Source: an uncultured Collinsella sp.
Lineage (GTDB): Bacteria > Actinomycetota > Coriobacteriia > Coriobacteriales > Coriobacteriaceae
Reading direction: 5' to 3'
Length of the DNA stretch: 64,000 bases
Assembly: GCA_959019775.1 (NCBI GenBank)
Contig: CAUEPS010000004.1
Span: 56,642 to 120,641 of the forward strand
Part shown: positions 50,176-58,585 of the stretch, piece after piece
Position numbering within the stretch: the first letter of the stretch is position 1
Layout of the letters: each line of letters opens with the position of its first letter
Program-made: the position numbers and the translations under genes
The notes under the pieces: model-generated
What the model was told of the DNA's origin: nothing
Seen by the model: the letters and a program-made list of their open reading frames with translations, nothing else
The model's database searches: none

Positions 50176-53058
50176 CTAAATAAACACGTCGACGAGGATG
50201 GGCATAAGGTTGAGCAGGCCAAACACCAGCGCCACGCCCCAGCCGAGCTTAAAGCAGCTGCGCCAGGTGCTGCGTGCGAAGGTGTTGTCGATCAGCACCT
50301 CGATAAAGTACGTCGCGGCCATCACGACCAGGGCGACCACCCAGCTCACCGGGTTGTCCCAAACAAAGAACATGCCCACCCACATCAAAAACAGCACGGT
50401 CTCGCACCAGTGCATAAGGGTCATCTTGGCCAGCGTGCCGCCGCTCATCTCGGTGGCGACGCCCTGGACAATCTCCTGATGCGCGTGATGCGAGTACGAA
50501 AGGTCAAACGGCGACTTGCGCAACTTGATGGTAAGCACCGCGAGCAGCGCGAGGAAAATGGGCGCGCTGTACACGATGATGGGGGCCGACTGCCCCGTCA
50601 CGGCGATGGAATCAAAGCTATCGGTGGCAAGGTACAGGCCCACGCTCATCAGCAGAACGGCGGGCTCGTAACTCATGACCTGCAACAGCTCGCGGTCGGC
50701 GCCGACCTGGGCAAACGGGCTTTGCGTCGAGGCAGACGCCAACACCACAAAGATCGCGGCGAGCGTAACCATAAAGGCGCACAACAGCGTGTTGGAGCCC
50801 GACACAAAGATGCCGCCGCCCACGACGGTAAAGATGAGCGCGCACGCCATATAGGTATCGTCCATGGTATTTACGCTGGCGGGGGCCTTGCGCAGCAGCT
50901 TGGCAACGTCGTAGAAGGGCTGCAGCAGGCGCGGGCCCACGCGGCCCTGCATGCGGGCGGACAGCTTGCGGTCGATGCCGTCGATCAAGCCGCCCACAAG
51001 CGGCGCCAGCAAGGCAAACGCCACGGTGCCAATAAAGATGCCCACGACGCCCGAGCCTTCGAAATACTTGCCGCGCAGCACCGAGGGCGCGCTCATGGCA
51101 AGCCGCTCGGGCCCAATCCACGCGCAACACAGCAGCGCAAACAAGATAATGCTGCAGCACACGACGTTACCCGCGGGGCCAATACGCTTCTCGCCAAGGG
51201 CGTCCTCCGAGTACCAATTGCGCTTTTCGGCCTTTACCTCGCGTCCCATCGAGCCGCGGAAATGGCGGTAATTGTCGGTCCCCACACCCGAAAGATATAC
51301 GTTTACGTGCGGTTTGTTGCTCACGCGGAATGAAGTCAGCAGCACCACGGCGATAAACGCCACGATAACCACCATCAGATACATAGCGTCCTTGCCAATA
51401 ACGTACGGCACGCGGCCAAACACCATGGCCAAGTAAGGCGACACCAGGCCGCTCGAGATGAGCGGGAACGCCACGCAGCACAGAATCAGCAGCGCGGCGA
51501 TGGTGTTGAGCGCCATCCATTCGGTCTTATGGACATTGACCTCAACGTTTTGAGCCGTGGGGTCGACGCCCGAAAGCTTGGCAAGCCACTTGCCCCAGAA
51601 GTAAAACGTCGCGGCCGAGCCAAAGGCAAGCACCATGATCATGAGCACGTTGCCGGTCTGCGCGAACGCCACCAGAGCGCCCCACTTGGACACGAGCATG
51701 CCAAACGGTGCCACAAACATGCCCATGATGCCCAGCATCATCAGGCGCGTCAGGTGCGGCATGCGGCTGAACATGCCGTCCATGTCCTCGATATTGCGGC
51801 TGCCGATATGATGCTCGGCGGTGCCCACGCACAGGAACAGCAGCGACTTGGCCACCGTGTGGAACAGGATCAGGAAGATGGCCGCCCATACGGCCTCGGG
51901 CGCGCCGACACCCAGGCAGGCACTGATAAGGCCCAAGTTGGAAATGGTGGAGTACGCGAGCACGCGTTTGGCGTTGCTCTGCGATATGGCCATGAGGGCA
52001 GCGAGCAAAAACGTGATGGCACCCACACTCGTGACCATAAAGCCGGTCACGGGATAGATAGCATAGAGCGGGCTCAGCTTGACCATCAGGAACACGCCGG
52101 CTTTGACCATGGTTGACGAGTGCAGCAGGGCGCTCGTGGGCGTGGGGGCAACCATGGCACCGAGCAGCCAAGTGTGGAACGGCATCTGCGCGGCTTTGGT
52201 GAGCGCGGCGAGCGACAGCAGGATGACCGGCATCACCAGCAGCGCGGATTGCGTGGCGTCAGCGCCGGAAAGCTCGATCATGCCCGAGATGGTCAGCGGC
52301 ATGCCGTTAACGTGCAGGTACATGAGTCCGGCCAAAAACGCGATGCCGCCCAGCATGTTGAGGATGATCTGGGTGAAGGCGTTTTTGATGGCCTCGGGTG
52401 TGCGCGTGTATCCGATCATAAGGAACGAGCACACGGTGGTGATTTCCCAGCCGCAGAACAGCCACTCAAGGTTGTCGCTCGTCACGATGACGAACATGGC
52501 CGAGAGGAACAAGAACATAAGCGCCAGGAACTGCGGGCGACGGTCGGGCGCGGTCTGCCCACGCAGCACGGCCTCGTGCTCGTCATGGGCCTGGAAGTCC
52601 TTCATGTAGCCCAGGGCATACACGCAGATCAGGCTGCCGACGATACCGACGGCGAGGACCATGATCACGCTCATGTAGTCCAGGTAGAGCGGCGTCGCCG
52701 TGACGGCCTCGGCCGTGGGCAGCGTCATGGCTGCAAAGGCGAGCGAACCCACCAGCTGGACTATGCCGAGCAACGTGGTGAGCGCGTTCCTATATTTGTA
52801 CGCGTTGTACAGGATTACGGCGCACAGGATGACGTCGATGACGGAGCTGATGATCGAGAGCACATGCGAGGTGCCGGGGGCAACCTCAAAGCTCTGCGGA
52901 CCCGTGCCAAAAAACATGACGGCGACTACAACTGTCACCGCCATAATAATGCCGGAACCTATGAGCCCCACCGCATCGCGGGCGCGGTCACCGCGCGCGA
53001 GCAGCATGCCCAGCGCCGGTACCAGCGGAAACAGGGTAAGGAAATACAGTAGCGTCAT
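50176..53058 (-). CDS. Fused Ech membrane subunits: EchA-like (NuoL family) plus EchB-like (NuoH family)
   Basis: One 960-residue reading frame. Residues about 1-640 form an antiporter-like proton channel (NuoL/HyfB pattern: LEWLFCGWEITTVCSFLMIG, KAAQMPFHTWLLGAMVAPTP, HTVAKSLLFL), with the lysines and glutamate of proton pumping. From about 660 the NuoH pattern begins, with IDRKLSARMQGRVGP, LLRKAPAS and SPFDLSYSHHAHQEI. In known ech operons these are two genes, A and B, in this same order, so this is a gene fusion. It makes the enzyme a proton or sodium pump. It is the first gene of the operon; no stop or frameshift lies at the joint. Confidence 0.9.
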   Translation of the reverse strand: MTLLYFLTLFPLVPALGMLLARGDRARDAVGLIGSGIIMAVTVVVAVMFFGTGPQSFEVAPGTSHVLSIISSVIDVILCAVILYNAYKYRNALTTLLGIVQLVGSLAFAAMTLPTAEAVTATPLYLDYMSVIMVLAVGIVGSLICVYALGYMKDFQAHDEHEAVLRGQTAPDRRPQFLALMFLFLSAMFVIVTSDNLEWLFCGWEITTVCSFLMIGYTRTPEAIKNAFTQIILNMLGGIAFLAGLMYLHVNGMPLTISGMIELSGADATQSALLVMPVILLSLAALTKAAQMPFHTWLLGAMVAPTPTSALLHSSTMVKAGVFLMVKLSPLYAIYPVTGFMVTSVGAITFLLAALMAISQSNAKRVLAYSTISNLGLISACLGVGAPEAVWAAIFLILFHTVAKSLLFLCVGTAEHHIGSRNIEDMDGMFSRMPHLTRLMMLGIMGMFVAPFGMLVSKWGALVAFAQTGNVLMIMVLAFGSAATFYFWGKWLAKLSGVDPTAQNVEVNVHKTEWMALNTIAALLILCCVAFPLISSGLVSPYLAMVFGRVPYVIGKDAMYLMVVIVAFIAVVLLTSFRVSNKPHVNVYLSGVGTDNYRHFRGSMGREVKAEKRNWYSEDALGEKRIGPAGNVVCCSIILFALLCCAWIGPERLAMSAPSVLRGKYFEGSGVVGIFIGTVAFALLAPLVGGLIDGIDRKLSARMQGRVGPRLLQPFYDVAKLLRKAPASVNTMDDTYMACALIFTVVGGGIFVSGSNTLLCAFMVTLAAIFVVLASASTQSPFAQVGADRELLQVMSYEPAVLLMSVGLYLATDSFDSIAVTGQSAPIIVYSAPIFLALLAVLTIKLRKSPFDLSYSHHAHQEIVQGVATEMSGGTLAKMTLMHWCETVLFLMWVGMFFVWDNPVSWVVALVVMAATYFIEVLIDNTFARSTWRSCFKLGWGVALVFGLLNLMPILVDVFI

Positions 53059-53238
53059 ACCATCACTCCCCCATGCAAAAACGCTGCAATTGTTTAACGT
53101 TATAGCTCAATTGAGGAGCAGCAGCGGCAGGTTTTCGGTCAACTGGGGAGTTTTAGGCGTACGGGGTAAGGGCATGCCCGCTTTGGAACAGAAGGGCGGT
53201 AAGAAAAATGCGCCCCTGTGGGCGCACCATCCCGTTCG

Positions 53239-53634
53239 CTACTCCGCCTTTTTAACGCGCGGCTTGCGACCGCGCGGCTTATCGACCAGCGCGGACTCAC
53301 CGCTCTCGCGATACTGGCGGCACCAAGCCTTGACCGAAGACTCGCTGGGAATCTTGTGCTTGATCATGGCCTCGCGAACCGTCAGGCCGTTTTCCAAACG
53401 GTCCTTAACCACGGCGAGCTTGACGTCGTACGAATAGGTGTGATGACGAGCGCCCGCGTTGAGCACGGCGTCGGCACCGCCCACGGCATACGCGCGGGCC
53501 CACTGACGAGCCGTGGCCTGGGGAATGCCAAGCTTTGCGGCGAGGGCGCGGTGACCGACCCCATCTTGGAGGATCTCGACGGCGCGCTGCCTAACCTCGG
53601 GCGCATGCGTACGAGTCCTAGTTGCTTCCGACAT
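53239..53634 (-). CDS. Orphan helix-turn-helix protein, transposase OrfA-like (IS3/IS150 type)
   Basis: A 131-residue protein with two helix-turn-helix units: RQRAVEILQDGVGHRALAAK (about 15-34, with LGIPQATARQWARAY) and VKDRLENGLTVREAMIKHKI (about 73-92, with SSVKAWCRQYR). It ends in a basic tail, RGRKPRVKKAE. This is the build of the DNA-binding first ORF of IS3/IS150 elements, but no transposase catalytic ORF and no terminal repeats are nearby. It is either a remnant or a domesticated regulator. The start could be GTG 53643 or ATG 53634. Confidence 0.75.
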   Translation of the reverse strand: MSEATRTRTHAPEVRQRAVEILQDGVGHRALAAKLGIPQATARQWARAYAVGGADAVLNAGARHHTYSYDVKLAVVKDRLENGLTVREAMIKHKIPSESSVKAWCRQYRESGESALVDKPRGRKPRVKKAE

Positions 53635-53699
53635 ACCTGCCACTTCTTAGCCTTAACCGTTAATCTGCTTTCTTACGTGCACGCTAGATAGTAGCATTT

Positions 53700-53975
53700 T
53701 GCTGTTTGCTCAAAGCAGTTAATTAAAATAGACGCGGCATTATCTGGGCATTTGACACCTATTTACGGCGTTTCTTTATCGATTATTTACGCTGGTAGCT
53801 AGCTCGCAGCTAATCGTCATTCGTTTGCCAACAAAATTGGCATCTCTTTATGTCCTTTGGTCTAGAGGGAATAATTATTAACCCCTCCCCCAATAATTTT
53901 GAGCGGCCTGCAGGGCAGTGACGCCTCACTTCTCATGATTACCGCGCATTGCCATCCACCCGAGCAAAACAAAAA
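53700..53975. other. AT-rich gene-free region between the HTH gene and the flavin oxidoreductase gene
   Basis: This stretch has low GC for the window, with TTGACACC and TTATTTACG type sequences, and GCTAGCTCGCAGCT. TTGACA at about 53754 has only a weak -10 partner (TTTATC, 17 bases later) and no gene follows it on the plus strand. I see no ORF or known RNA here. Confidence 0.4.
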
Positions 53976-54007
53976 GGACGGGACCTGCTGCGCTTGCAGA
54001 CCCCGCC
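53971..54007 (-). terminator. Terminator of the flavin oxidoreductase gene
   Basis: On the minus strand GGGCGGGGTCTGC and GCAGGTCCCGTCC make a GC-rich hairpin followed by TTTTTGTTTT. It lies about 75 bases after the stop codon at 54082. Confidence 0.75.
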
Positions 54008-54081
54008 CCGGTTGACACCCGATGGGACGCAGTCGGGCGAGGCAGGTCCGTGCTGCCGCCCCGCCTGGCCGCGATGTTCAA

Positions 54082-56112
54082 CTACAGCTCGTTGGCCGCG
54101 TGATACGCCGTGCGAATGGCACTCGCAATGTCGGCGGTGCGCTCGCCCGAGCAGTCGCCCACGCAGGTCACGGGCACCGTCACGCCGTCCAGGTCAAACG
54201 CGTTGGCCTTGGAACCCACGGCCATCACCACGTAATCGCAGGCGATTTTCACCGGCTCCTCGGCGCCATCTTCGGCAGTACGTACAGCCTCCACGCCCTC
54301 GTCGGTAATGGCGGTCAGGCGGGTCTTCACGTGCTGCTCCACGTTGTGCTCCGCAAAGTCGCTCATAATCAGCGGCAGAATGGTCTCGGACTCGCCCGCG
54401 GCAATCTTGTCGAGCATCTCCACGATCGCCACCTCGCAGCCGTGCTGCAGCAGGTACTCGGCAGTCTCGGTGCCCACCAGGCCACCGCCAATGACGGCGA
54501 CGCGGCCCGTAAGCTCCACCTTGCCGGCCAGCACGTCCCAGCTCGAGACAACCTTGTCCGAATCGGCACCCGGAACGGGGATGACCACGTCATGCGCGCC
54601 CACGGCCACAATCGCAGCGTCGGCGGCGTTGAGATCCTCGGCAGTAGCGGCATGGTTGAGCTCAACCTTCACGCCCAGGCCGGGCAGAATCTTCTCGTAG
54701 TACTCGACCGAGCGCATGATCTCGTCCTTGCGCGGGGGTGCTGCCGCCAGCACAATCTGGCCGCCCAGATGATCGCTCGCCTCGTAGACGGTCACGTCGT
54801 AGCCGCGCTTGGCCGCCACGCGTGCGGCCTCCAGGCCGGCAATACCGCCGCCCACCACGGCGATCTTCTTGTCGCCCTCGCCCGGCTTGATGGCGATGGT
54901 CGCCTCGTCGCCGTTCTCGGCATTGAGCACGCACGAAATGTACTTGCGGTTTTGAATCGCATCGACGCAGCCCTTGTTGCAGTTGAGGCACTCGCGGATG
55001 GGCTCGCCCGAGGCGGCCTTCAGCGCAATGTCGGGGTCGCACATGAGCGAGCGGCCATAGGCGATGATGTCGGCTGCGCCGTCTTCCAGAATCTTCTCGC
55101 CGGCCTCGACCGAGACAACGCGGCCGACGGTGGCCACCGGCACGGAGACCAGGGCCTTGACGCGCTCGGCCACGGGCAGCGTCCAGTTGTAGGGCATGGC
55201 GCCCATGGGCGGAATGGTGTCGCCCATGTTGCCGGTGTGGTTGGCCTGTGCGACCTGGATCATGTCGATGCCCGCGCCCTCGAGCAGCTTGGCAAACTCG
55301 CAGGCCTCATCGGGCTGCAGGCCGCCCTTGCCGCGCGGCGTGCCGTCGGGGTTCTCCATGATCACGGGGAGCTTGTACTCCACCATCAGCTGCGGCGCGG
55401 CTTCCTTAATGGCGGCGACGACCTCGAGCGCATAGCGAACGCGGTTCTCGAGCGAACCACCGTACTCGTCGGTGCGCTGGTTGAGGATGGCCGAGCACAG
55501 CGAACCTACCAGGCGGTCGCCGTGGACCTCGATGGCGTCGATGCCGGCCTGCTGCGCGCGGGCGGCCGAGGCGGCGATGGCCTCCTTGATCTGGGTGAGC
55601 TGCTCCACGCTGGCCTCGTTCACAAAGTGCTGCATGTCGTGGTGCAGCTTGGCGTAGGCCTGATTGCGAATCTCGTTGGACTCGGCCATCTTGGCGGCAA
55701 AGGTCTCCTCGTCGCCGGCGGCCTTGGCCTCCTGCGCGGCCTTGGCGGCGGCCATGGAGCCCATGACCATGCGGCCGACACCGGGCACGTCGTACTCGGG
55801 ATGGAACAGCTGCAGCGCGACCTTGGCGCCGTGCTTGTGGACGGCATCGGCCAGGGCCTTAAACGTGGGGATCTGGGCGTCGGTCGCCAGCTTGGGCGTG
55901 GGGCTTGCGGTCATAACGGGAGCGACGTCGCCGATGACGATGTAGCTCACGCCGCCACGGGCCAGGCGCTCGTAAAAAGCCAGGCTGCGCTCGCCAATGG
56001 AACCGTCGCGCTCCTCGTAGCCGGTGGTCAGCGGCGGGAACATAATGCGGTTCTTGAGCTCAAGGGGGCCAACCGTAATGGGCTGGAGCAGCTTGGATGC
56101 AGGTGCGGTCAT
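54082..56112 (-). CDS. NADH:flavin oxidoreductase / 2,4-dienoyl-CoA reductase family protein (FadH/BaiCD type)
   Basis: A 676-residue flavoenzyme: Old-Yellow-Enzyme TIM barrel (about 1-375), a 4Fe-4S motif CLNCNKGC (about 385), and an NAD/FAD-binding part with VVGGGIAGLEAARVA (about 420) and VIGGGLVGTETAEYL. Relatives reduce enoyl-CoA or, as BaiCD/BaiH in gut bacteria, bile acid intermediates. The exact substrate is not readable, and no bai genes are near, so a xenobiotic, fatty-acid or bile-related role remains open. ATG 56112 is chosen because AGAGGA lies six bases before; the ATG at 56118 abuts it. It is a single-gene unit. Confidence 0.9.
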   Translation of the reverse strand: MTAPASKLLQPITVGPLELKNRIMFPPLTTGYEERDGSIGERSLAFYERLARGGVSYIVIGDVAPVMTASPTPKLATDAQIPTFKALADAVHKHGAKVALQLFHPEYDVPGVGRMVMGSMAAAKAAQEAKAAGDEETFAAKMAESNEIRNQAYAKLHHDMQHFVNEASVEQLTQIKEAIAASAARAQQAGIDAIEVHGDRLVGSLCSAILNQRTDEYGGSLENRVRYALEVVAAIKEAAPQLMVEYKLPVIMENPDGTPRGKGGLQPDEACEFAKLLEGAGIDMIQVAQANHTGNMGDTIPPMGAMPYNWTLPVAERVKALVSVPVATVGRVVSVEAGEKILEDGAADIIAYGRSLMCDPDIALKAASGEPIRECLNCNKGCVDAIQNRKYISCVLNAENGDEATIAIKPGEGDKKIAVVGGGIAGLEAARVAAKRGYDVTVYEASDHLGGQIVLAAAPPRKDEIMRSVEYYEKILPGLGVKVELNHAATAEDLNAADAAIVAVGAHDVVIPVPGADSDKVVSSWDVLAGKVELTGRVAVIGGGLVGTETAEYLLQHGCEVAIVEMLDKIAAGESETILPLIMSDFAEHNVEQHVKTRLTAITDEGVEAVRTAEDGAEEPVKIACDYVVMAVGSKANAFDLDGVTVPVTCVGDCSGERTADIASAIRTAYHAANEL

Positions 56113-56250
56113 GGACATTCCTCTCTTGTAGGCGCGGCGGCGATGGTGCCGCGTAGTTGTCTAAAGGATATGGCATGGGAATACAACAGCGCAACGGAAA
56201 TCGGCGGACAGCAGGTAGCGGCAGGCGGATGGGGCGGGACGGCCCGTCGG

Positions 56251-56640
56251 TTTGTCTCAATCTATAACAGTTACTCAGCAAAACCGGGGTCCACCTGTTA
56301 CAGATTGAGACAAACGGGAGCGTTCCGTCGGAAAATCTCGATCTGTAACATCTACAGACCAAAAACGACCCTAGATGTTACAAATCGAGACGAACAAACT
56401 CGGTCCGACCAAACATCTCAATCTGTAACATCTAGACCGACTTTTAGCCTCCACCTGTTACAGATCAAGACAAACGGCAACCGTCCGTCCGAACATCTCA
56501 ATCTGTAACAACAACTCGGCAAAATCTGTCCCTCGTGTTACAGATTTAGACAAACAGGACCCAGCCCACCGGTATATCTCGATCTGTAACACCTAGCCGC
56601 CCAAATCGGATCTAGATGTTACAGATCAAGATTTTGTTTG
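56251..56640. repeat. Array of ten alternating 15-bp repeats phased at 40 bp (five inverted-repeat units)
   Basis: TCTCAATCTGTAACA-like left arms start at 56255, 56336, 56416, 56496 and 56577; TGTTACAGATTGAGA-like right arms start at 56296, 56376, 56456, 56536 and 56617. Every gap between arms is 25 or 26 bases, so successive repeats alternate orientation at a constant 40-41 bases. Gaps within units begin or end with TCTAGA-like ends; gaps between units share CAAACGG and CCGTCCGAACA-like parts. It occupies most of the 608-base gap before the tRNA. No cas genes are present. Confidence 0.85.
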
Positions 56641-56681
56641 AGAGGCCGAGAATTGGACCGAAAATACGGTCCCGGAATAAC

Positions 56682-56711
56682 AAAAAAGCTCGTCGGCTAG
56701 ACCGACGAGCT
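56682..56711 (-). terminator. Terminator of the initiator tRNA gene
   Basis: On the minus strand AGCTCGTCGG, loop TCTAG, CCGACGAGCT, then TTTTTTG: a perfect 10-bp intrinsic terminator ten bases after the tRNA 3' end. Confidence 0.95.
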
Positions 56712-56720
56712 GCAAGTTCT

Positions 56721-56797
56721 TGGTCGCGGGGGCAGGATTTGAACCTACGACCTCCGGGTTATGAGCCCGGCGAGCTACCAGACTGCTCCACCCCGCA
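56721..56797 (-). tRNA. Initiator tRNA-fMet (anticodon CAU)
   Basis: A 77-base cloverleaf with encoded CCA. The anticodon loop is CTCATAA, on a stem of three G-C pairs next to the loop (GGG/CCC), and the D-stem has A11-U24; these mark the initiator form. The first acceptor pair is U1 with G72, a weak pair in place of the C1-A72 mismatch of Escherichia coli, which still lets formylation occur. The T-loop is TTCAAAT. A perfect terminator follows. Confidence 0.95.
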
Positions 56798-56993
56798 ATG
56801 TCTGGGCGCCTCATGTGCGCAAGAAAGAATCTTACGCGGGAGTTCGGTAAACGGCAAGGAAAATCTCGTAGAGCATAATTCCTTCATATTTAAACCCCTC
56901 AGTCCATATCACCATAAACGAATCGCAGCCGAGCGCCGTCGACGGCACGTATACAATGGTGCGCGTCCTTTTACGCCGACACCGGGAGTAGAC

Positions 56994-57842
56994 ATGCTGC
57001 TCGCTATCGATATGGGAAACACGCAGACGGCCATGGGCCTGTTTGACGGAGACGAGCTGGTGCAGTCGTGGCGCATGCCCACCGACCGCTCTTATACCGC
57101 CGACGAGATCCACGTGCGCCTGATGGGTTTCTTTAAGATGTACGGCCTTTCACTCGATGCGGTCGACGCGATCGCCTTTGCGGGCGTGGTGCCGCAGCTC
57201 TCGCGCGAATGGCACGCCGTGGCCGACCGCATTGCCGCGGACGCCATCGTCATTGGGCCGCAGACGGCCGCGGTGACCAAGCTGCGTGCGGCGCGCCCCC
57301 AGGCCGTAGGTGCCGACCGCGTCGCCAACGCCGTTGCGGCAGAGACCTTCTACGGTGCACCGGCAATCGTGGTGGACTTTGGCACCGCGACCAATATCGA
57401 CGTCATCGACGAGGACGGCTATTACATTGGCGGAGCGATTGCGCCGGGTATCCGCATCTCCATGGACGCGCTTGCCGCCCGTGCCGCCAAGCTCGCCAGC
57501 GTGCCGCTCGAGGCGCCCGAGCACGCCATCGGCCGCGATACCGAGGAATGCATCAAGGTCGGCGCCGTGGTGGGCGCCGCCGCCATGGCCGAGGGCTTGG
57601 TCGCGCGCATGAAGCGCGAGCTGGGCCGCGACGATGCCACCGTTATCGCCACGGGCGGTCTCGCCGGCATCGTCGCCGATTCGACCGATGCCTTCGACGT
57701 GGTCGATGGACAGCTCACCATCAAGGGTATCTGCGAAATCTACCGCCGCATGCAGGAGCTGGGGCAGGACGGGGACCTAAGTCGAGCACGCCCGATGCCA
57801 CAGTCCCCGCAAACGTTCGCCAAGCCTATTCCTCAAAACTGA
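56994..57842 (+). CDS. coaX: Type III pantothenate kinase
   Basis: A 282-residue kinase for the first step of coenzyme A synthesis. The N-terminal phosphate loop DMGNTQTAMGLF (6-17), the central GADRVANAVAA and DFGTATNIDV, and GGAIAPGIRIS are CoaX hallmarks. The last 25 residues are an extra tail. GGGAG lies eight bases before ATG 56994, and TATACAAT about 42 bases upstream may be the -10 box. The biotin-ligase-like gene converges on it from the other strand; CoaX and BirA genes are often neighbours or fused in bacteria. Confidence 0.93.
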   Translation: MLLAIDMGNTQTAMGLFDGDELVQSWRMPTDRSYTADEIHVRLMGFFKMYGLSLDAVDAIAFAGVVPQLSREWHAVADRIAADAIVIGPQTAAVTKLRAARPQAVGADRVANAVAAETFYGAPAIVVDFGTATNIDVIDEDGYYIGGAIAPGIRISMDALAARAAKLASVPLEAPEHAIGRDTEECIKVGAVVGAAAMAEGLVARMKRELGRDDATVIATGGLAGIVADSTDAFDVVDGQLTIKGICEIYRRMQELGQDGDLSRARPMPQSPQTFAKPIPQN

Positions 57843-57883
57843 ACACTTTTCAATTTTGAGGAATAGCGCGCTGGCGCCTCGCG

Positions 57884-58585
57884 TTACAGCCCGCGAATCC
57901 GTACGGCCTCGGGCGGAAACTCCTGCTCGCCGGCATCGGTCTTGATGGTCGCGCGGCCCCAGATGTCCAGGCCCGCAAACACACCGACCGCAAGCGGCAA
58001 GCCGTTGGGCGACACCGCCGCAACTTGGCGGCCGAGCAGCGTCACCATGTCAAAGTACTCGCCCAGCACGGGAGCCAGCGGACCGGCAGCGCCCTGCGGC
58101 GTGTTGACAACAACTGCCCAGGTGTCCACACGGGTCAGCACGGCGGCGGCCAACTCCTCGACCAGCGCTTCGTCGGCCACATCTACACCGAGCTCGCTCA
58201 GCGCCGAACGCTCAATATCCACCGTCACGGCACCGAACATGCCCGCGGCACCGGCGCCGCCGTTGACGGCGACGCGCGCGAGCGACGTCTCAAACGCGGG
58301 CGCGCCGCACACGATATTGCTCGGCCACTCAATGCCCACCTTGCCGGCAAGGCCCAGGCCCGGCGTCGACGCCGTACCCACAAGCGCGTCCATCATGCCC
58401 ATCGCCGTCACAAACGGCAGGCCGTGGAAGGCATGCATATTCACATCCGGGCGCACGACCAGCGAAAACGTCAACGACGCCTCACCCGCGCTCCAAGCGC
58501 ACCAGCCCGCGGACACACCCTCGCGACCCGCGTCGCGCGCGGCGTCAAGCTCGGTGCCAGCGGCAACAGCATTCATCTCAATCAT
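57884..58585 (-). CDS. Biotin-protein-ligase-like protein, motif-degenerate
   Basis: A 233-residue protein with biotin protein ligase traits: GWCAWSAGEASLTFSLVVRP (strand pattern), KVGIEWPSNIVCG in place of the usual KWPNDV, and a C-terminal SH3-like end, GVFAGLDIWGRATIKTDAG. The biotin/AMP-binding GRGRxGR loop is not recognisable, and the typical lysine in KWPND aligns poorly. Either it is a diverged ligase or it acts on lipoate or another ligand. It starts one base after the FolP-FolK stop, so it is cotranscribed with it. Confidence 0.55.
   Translation of the reverse strand: MIEMNAVAAGTELDAARDAGREGVSAGWCAWSAGEASLTFSLVVRPDVNMHAFHGLPFVTAMGMMDALVGTASTPGLGLAGKVGIEWPSNIVCGAPAFETSLARVAVNGGAGAAGMFGAVTVDIERSALSELGVDVADEALVEELAAAVLTRVDTWAVVVNTPQGAAGPLAPVLGEYFDMVTLLGRQVAAVSPNGLPLAVGVFAGLDIWGRATIKTDAGEQEFPPEAVRIRGL

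Noticed and set aside
47727..53058. Respiratory complex I (nuo) operon
   Set aside because: The large subunit keeps both nickel-binding cysteine pairs, and the cluster lacks NuoE, F, G, J, K, M and N genes. The order and size match an Ech hydrogenase.
53754..53782. Plus-strand promoter TTGACA with a 17-base spacer
   Set aside because: The -10 partner TTTATC is weak and no plus-strand gene follows for more than 3 kb.
54082..56112. Bile acid baiCD gene
   Set aside because: The family is right, but no other bai gene is nearby and the same family includes many enoyl and xenobiotic reductases, so the specific name is not supported.
54022..56508. 828-residue plus-strand ORF antisense to the flavin oxidoreductase
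   Set aside because: It is a long mirror frame of a well-recognised flavoenzyme and runs on into the palindromic array. It is histidine/glycine/leucine-rich and has no family pattern.
56251..56640. CRISPR array
   Set aside because: The repeats alternate in orientation, are only 15 bases, and the gaps between them are partly similar to each other. No cas gene is in the window. It is reported as a palindromic array instead.
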